A stretch of DNA of 64,000 nucleotides, taken from assembly GCA_964007475.1 (NCBI GenBank), contig OZ023273.1, positions 70,495,430 through 70,559,429 on the forward strand. The letters run 5' to 3'. The position numbers and the translations under genes are program-made. This DNA is from Hybos culiciformis. Its lineage: Eukaryota; Arthropoda; Insecta; Diptera; Hybotidae. The notes under the pieces were generated by a model. The model was not told where the DNA came from, did not search any database, and was given only the letters and a program-made list of their open reading frames with translations. This document shows positions 58,590-64,000 of this stretch, piece after piece. The first letter of the stretch is position 1, and the number at the start of each line of letters is the position of its first letter.

Positions 58590-60469
58590 CGTAATTTATT
58601 TAACTTAACTATCTACTGGTTATTATTAGAATTTAAATTTTTAATGAAGTTAAAATATTTCAAAAAAATGGAAAAATTTAAGAATACGATCTTAAGTTTA
58701 GTTGTATGAATAAAAAATTTAAATTTTTTAGCAATATTATATTATTCAAGAAAAAATAAAACATTTTAGACCAAAACAAGAAATTTAGCCTTAAATTTTT
58801 ATATATTTTTTTTTAACGCATAAAATAGCTAGCTATACTTTATATTATGATAAATGTTAAATTTATACAAAAATTTGGGCTTTTTATAAAAAAAAAAAAA
58901 TTATAATAAATATTAAAAAACTGAAATAATTATTATTGTTCTTTCGATATTCAACCTACTTGAATATCAAAAACGAAAAACAAATTGAAATTCATATTTC
59001 AAACATAGGTATAAACTTTAATTTTAAAGATATCTACTTTTTACTTGTTTGACGGTGATAAAGCACTACTTAATTTTCTCCGAATATAAAGCCTTGAATT
59101 GGAAACATTTAAATTAAGAATTAAATTTTTTATTTATTTTTATTTTTTTTAATTAACACTAAGGTGTTTGTTTTTTATTATTATCGTTATGCAAATATAA
59201 TTATTGACTTTGAAACAAATTTTTTGTCAAAATAACTCTTTTTATTTTTTATTTCTTTTAATTAAGATCGTTGTGCAATAATTTAACAACAACAAAATGA
59301 AGGATAATTAAGTTTTAAAATTTAGGATATAACATATCGAGAAACTAGAGGAAATACCGGATATTATTTTATGTTTTTTTTTATGTACATAAATACTCTG
59401 ACTATGTTTTTGCTATGTTTTTTAAATTTTATTTTTGGCAAAAATTGAATAAATAAAAGGAACTAGTTCTGACATAATCTTTTCTAATTTTAGTAAAATT
59501 AAATAATAATATGTTTTTCTTGATACATATAAAGTATACACAATGTACACTGCTAAAATACATGTACCTACACACATAAATAAACATAAATTTGACCTTC
59601 ACTCACTTTCAGGCATAAATCATTTTATTTAGTTTTTATTTAGTAGTGTTATTTATTTATGATGATTATTTTCGATATTATTTCATTAAAAAACAAAAAA
59701 CTTAAATAAAATGAATGTTTTGAACGGTAAATTTGAGCGTAAATTATTAGACTTCTTTCTCATAAATTAAAAATTATAGAAATAATTGAATCTGTTTCTG
59801 TAAATTTTATTAAAAACATTATATTTAGAAATTAAATATTAAAAGAATCAGAACTTAAATTCGTTGTGTCAATTTTCTGTTTTTTTCTTTTGTCTACTCT
59901 CAGGCTATAATTTAGGTAAATTTTTCAGTTTTCTATATTATCTAAGTGTTGTTTTTAAGTATTGGCTTAGGTTTTCAAACGATATCTTATTTAAATACAA
60001 TAAGTATTTTAATCGCAATATTTAAATTCTATGATGACTCTAAACGTTTTCAGCCACTTTAAATTTTTTAAATCATTATTTGCTTTACTGATGCCAGTGA
60101 TATTAAGTTTAAGAATTTCATATCAAAAATTGTTTTTTTTTTTTAAGAAATAATTCACAAAAAAGTAATATCCTCGATTGTAAATAATTAATTTATATTG
60201 TGTGATATATTTGTTTATAATATATGCAACAACAAAAATATACATTAAATATACGTATATGCTGACCACAACAGTGCGTAGCTTTACGTTATTTTGAACA
60301 ATTGATGAATTGAAAAATTAATATAATTATTTTATTCATTTAAAAAATTAAAGCTTTTTTTTGGCTTTTTGATGTGCTATGCATTCAAATTTCGTCTTTA
60401 AAGAATTTAATTTAAGTTTTTTTTAAAAGTTTCCAAGTTTTATCTTTGTCCTGAATTAGTTAAAAATAT
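58590..60469. other. Non-coding AT-rich DNA
   Basis: Poly-A/T tracts and no recognisable exon or element. Confidence 0.5.
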
Positions 60470-61757
60470 CTTAAAAATATTTCTGTGTGGGCGACTGAAA
60501 ATGAATTAAGACTGAATCCGGATAAAACTCAGGTGATATCATTTTTCAATAGAAAGGTGTCTGATGAATTGGATATTGTGTACTTACAGGGTAAACGGAT
60601 CCAATATATGGCTAAAGTGAAAAGCTTGGGTTTTGTGTTGGATGAATGTCTCACGTGGGAGGATCACATAAATACAGTTATATCTAAAGTAATTTTTACA
60701 CTGAGAAAACTTTATGGTTTGAACCATTACTTACCTTTATCGATAAAAAAATTGCTTGTAAATGCTCTTATTAAACCGTTCTTTTTGTATGGTTGTGAAC
60801 TTTATTGTGGCACTGCTGCATATAGAATTGAGAGACTGAAAGTGTGTTTTAATTCTTCGTTAAGATTTTGCTACGGTCTGAATGGGTTTGCTAGAAATCT
60901 GAATGAGATTGCATGTTTATTATTGGGGACTAATTTTCTGGATTATTTAAAAATAAGAAACCTATTGCTTTTATATAAAATAGTAGCAAATAGGTCTCCT
61001 CAATATCTTTTTAATAGACTTATTTTTTCGTCGCAGCCTAGATATCCCTTGAATTTGAATATGTTGCAGCATTCACATAGAATAATGGATTTTTCATTCT
61101 TTAATAGGAATATACGAAATTGGAATATGCTGAATTTTAAGGAGGAGGTGTCAGTAAAAATATTTTTGAATAAACTAAAGGTTTTTTTTTCGGACGGGCC
61201 TTAGTGGGTGGGGTTGGTTGATCCAAAAACTTAAAATCCTATTACAAGAGATAAAGTGAGGGGTTCATTTGGGAGTCTTGAAGAGGGGGTTGAGCTGTGA
61301 ATTTGTGTCAATTAAATTGCTTTACCTGCAATGACTGTAAACATTGAAAATATTAAAAATTATTATTATATTATTAGTTATATTATTTTATTTTGTTATT
61401 TATGATTTGATTCGAAAAGTTTTGAGTTTGATTAATTTAATTTAATTTAGTTTAATTTCATTTCATTTAATTTTTTGGACCCATATACAGGGGAAACATA
61501 AACATAAAGATAAACATGAACATAAACATAAAAACAAAATTATAGAAAAATAATATGTTGTTAAATTGAAAAATTAAAATTAAAATTAAAAATTTAAAAT
61601 TAAGATTTATAATTTGAAAACTGTAATTAAGTTATAATGAATTATTTTATAATTTTATTTTAAGTTCTTTTTCTTGTATTCTAACAATAATTTGTATAAG
61701 CCTTGAATGGCTTTTTTATTGTCATATGAATAAATAAATAAATAAATAAATAAAATA
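60470..61757 (+). pseudogene. 5'-truncated LINE: C-terminal half of reverse transcriptase ORF with 3' UTR
   Basis: An open frame to the stop at 61202-61204 (about 240 residues) begins just downstream of the reverse transcriptase catalytic region: WATENELRLNPDKTQVISFF, then VKSLGFVLDECLTWEDHI, the usual thumb motifs of Jockey-like LINEs, and ends with the FNRNIRNWNMLNF block. The catalytic YADD is missing because the copy starts later. No frameshift is seen in the remaining part, so it is fairly young. The 3' UTR ends in an ATAA repeat tail (61729-61757). It differs from the LINEs at 15145-17145 and 58286-58588. Confidence 0.88.
61729..61757 (+). repeat. AATA tetranucleotide tail of the LINE
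   Basis: About seven AATA units directly after TTGTCATATG mark the 3' terminus of the retroelement. Confidence 0.85.
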
Positions 61758-64000
61758 GTTATTTAACCTCAAAAATCTTACAAATAAGGCGAAACCAAAA
61801 CCGATCTTATTTCGGTTTACGAAAGGTTATTTATTTTATATTTCAAGTTATTTTGAAATTCAATAAAATAATATTAAAATTATCATTATTATTAAATATA
61901 CTCATTAAAAATATAATTTTTTTTTAACCTAAATTGCATTACGAATGTATTTTTATAAAAATATTAATTTATTATTATTTTATTTTATTGTAAAATAATA
62001 GTGAAAACATTCAATATTTATTAAAAAAAAAAAATGGAAAGTTATATATTTGAAGAAATATATATATGAAAAGCTTATTTTTGATTAAATATGTACGTAT
62101 GTATTCTACATTATGTATGAAGAATATATAAAAAAAATATAAGTATAAATATAAATATTCGTCAGGTGAAAATGTAATAAAAAATTTTTGATTGAAAATA
62201 AATTTGATATTACATTATTTTTCAATTTTGAGATATCATCAGCGAGAAGCAAAATTTCTAAAAATATTAACTTAATTTATTTTTATTTTTGTGTCGCTTT
62301 TTAAAATCAAAAGAGGGAAACAATTTGATAGTTTAAAAAAAGTTGTTAAGACCTGAACCTCTGTTAATGTAATTTTTTGTATATAGTTTTAAACTTTATA
62401 TTTTAATACTTTCGTAAAAGCAATAATGAGGTAATCTGTTTCTATTATCACAAACATATTAAATAAGTTATTTTTCTAATTGTAGGTATACATTTAATAT
62501 AATAAAGTATCATAGTGCCCTATGTCTAGTTATCTCTCTTATGTATAACAAATGTATTTATTTTCATTTTAAAAAAATTAAATGATATAAGTTGTAGTAG
62601 CAAAAAGACAATCGATTGCTAAAGTTGTAGACTCCAAATTCCGAATATAATTGCATTACCAAAATACACGATAGGGACACGTTTAAATTTTTGGTGAAAA
62701 CAAATTAAAATGACAAAGCTGACCGTAGACTTTATTAATTTTGCCTAAGATGATTGGCAATGCACGTACCTGCCATAATATCATAGCGCTGTTAAGAAAA
62801 ATAAATTTCAAAATAAATAAGTAATTGAAAACCATTATTCACGTATTATGAAAAAATATAAAAATAAAAATTTCATGAAAGAAAAAATAATAAATAAATA
62901 AAATAAATTATGCATGTACAAACCTCATTATTATTATTTGTTATTTATTATTATTATACATATATATTTATTGATCAGCTGATTGAATTTTGTTTTTTCT
63001 TTGCTATTCATAATTTTTGTTTTCATATTACACTTTAAAATTATTATTACTATATTATACAACTGTACCTCTGAATCTCAATTCTATTTTTATTCATAAT
63101 ATTCAATTGGTTCTTACATGTTTGGTGTACAACTCTGATTGTTTAAAAAATCAAAGTTAACTGTACAGAAAAACTTTTACCATTTTAAATTAATATTGCT
63201 AATTGAAGAAATATTGAATTTAAATTATTTTTATTATTATTTCGGTCAATTTTGTTTGACATTGCATAAATTAAATTCCTGCTTTTAAAAGTATTTAACA
63301 AAACTTTTTTTTTGTCTAAAATTAGGTAGATTAAAAATATTTGGTTGTTCAGGATTTTTAGAAAAATATCAAACAAACAAATCTGGTCTAGAAATGTACA
63401 TAATATTGTCAGTTTTTCGAAATCTATCCTCAGGAACTTAGAATTTTTCACATAAGCAAATTGGAATTACTCTCTTTTTTATAACAAAAAATCAATACTT
63501 TATAAAATAAGGATTCATCAGTAGCAGGATATGAAAAAGAAACGTTTTTTTTTTTCCTTCTTCATGAAACCTTAAAAAATTGCCTTTGGAAGAAGGATAT
63601 TTTTTTTTTTAATTTTTTTTTTTAAGTTTTATAAAGAAAGAAAAAATGCAATTATTTATTCTGCCAATTATTAAAAGTAAAGTCTTCATTATTATGTAAA
63701 TAAGAAGTTGATGTAGTCAGTGAAGAAAAACAAATTTCATAGGAGCGTTTCATGGAAATTAACTAGAAAAGTTTATATTTAAAATTTTATTCCTTTTTTT
63801 TTTTATTTTTTTTATAAATTTATTAATTTTATTATTTTTAAAATTTTCCAGATAAAAAAAAACTAAGTTAGAGTGAGTTTTGAGTAATTTTTACAAAGAA
63901 AAGAAACTAAGTACTAAGGTTTTTATATACACAATAATTTTTTTTCGAAAAATAAAAGTAGAAAAAAAAAAAGTAATAAAAACCAATTTGTACCTACCAA
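61758..64000. other. Non-coding AT-rich DNA
   Basis: No gene or bounded repeat recognised. Poly-T tracts are at 63546-63556, 63600-63622 and 63797-63808. The minus frame 63185-63451 resembles no family I know. Confidence 0.5.

Noticed and set aside
1..64000. CRISPR arrays, operons, bacterial promoters or tRNA genes
   Set aside because: The DNA is eukaryotic; repeats lack CRISPR spacing, and no 70-90-nt cloverleaf with a GGTTCGAA-type B box was found by eye. A tRNAscan run would settle the last point.

Overview
The window is nuclear DNA from a eukaryote, most likely an insect. It is strongly AT-rich and full of homopolymer, TA and AAT runs. Its genes have spliced exons with short GT-AG introns (63 to about 850 bp). 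The transposon set (hAT, Helitron, non-LTR retroelements, many TA-flanked foldback or MITE-like elements) is typical of arthropods. The recurrent TAGGTACCTAC-like words are common in several insect orders and do not fix the order. I see no bacterial, organellar or viral genes and no convincing tRNA or rRNA.

Layout. 1-10 kb: non-coding, with a nested hAT insertion (2961-3948) and a Helitron-like fragment with a purine-rich minisatellite (about 4013-4400). 10-30 kb holds all the recognisable host genes: a complete four-exon GNAT (arylalkylamine N-acetyltransferase-like) gene on the minus strand (10062-11188); a second, paralogous GNAT gene on the minus strand whose first exon I could not find (17926-19842); an ELMO-domain (ELMOD1/2-like) gene on the plus strand (23031-24491); and a secernin-like peptidase-family-C69 gene on the minus strand (27770-29859). 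ELMOD and secernin are convergent; ELMOD and the second GNAT gene are divergent. Between the two GNAT genes lies a frameshifted, 5'-truncated non-LTR retrotransposon (about 15.1-17.15 kb) beside a 176-bp-period direct repeat.

30-45 kb is a graveyard of non-autonomous DNA elements, several with clear ends: a TTA-flanked MITE (30125-30543), an element built of about 15 copies of one 13-14-bp word (30788-31195), a TA-flanked element (31896-32675), a 2-kb TA-flanked element with 14-bp perfect inverted ends, a coding remnant and an inner inverted repeat (32809-34782), a Helitron (about 40088-41047), a 694-bp near-perfect palindrome (42922-43615), and next to it a foldback element whose arms each carry ten 21-bp repeats (43763-44681). 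45-64 kb has no recognisable host gene. It holds homopolymer-rich DNA, LINE tails (58286-58588 and 60470-61757), a decayed hAT and one microRNA-like hairpin (about 52951-53036).

The host genes are not a pathway. They are an acetyltransferase pair, an Arf/Arl GTPase-activating-family protein and a C69-family hydrolase, and share only their location. Exon boundaries were worked out by hand from reading frame, splice sites and similarity to remembered family members. They should be confirmed with transcripts.
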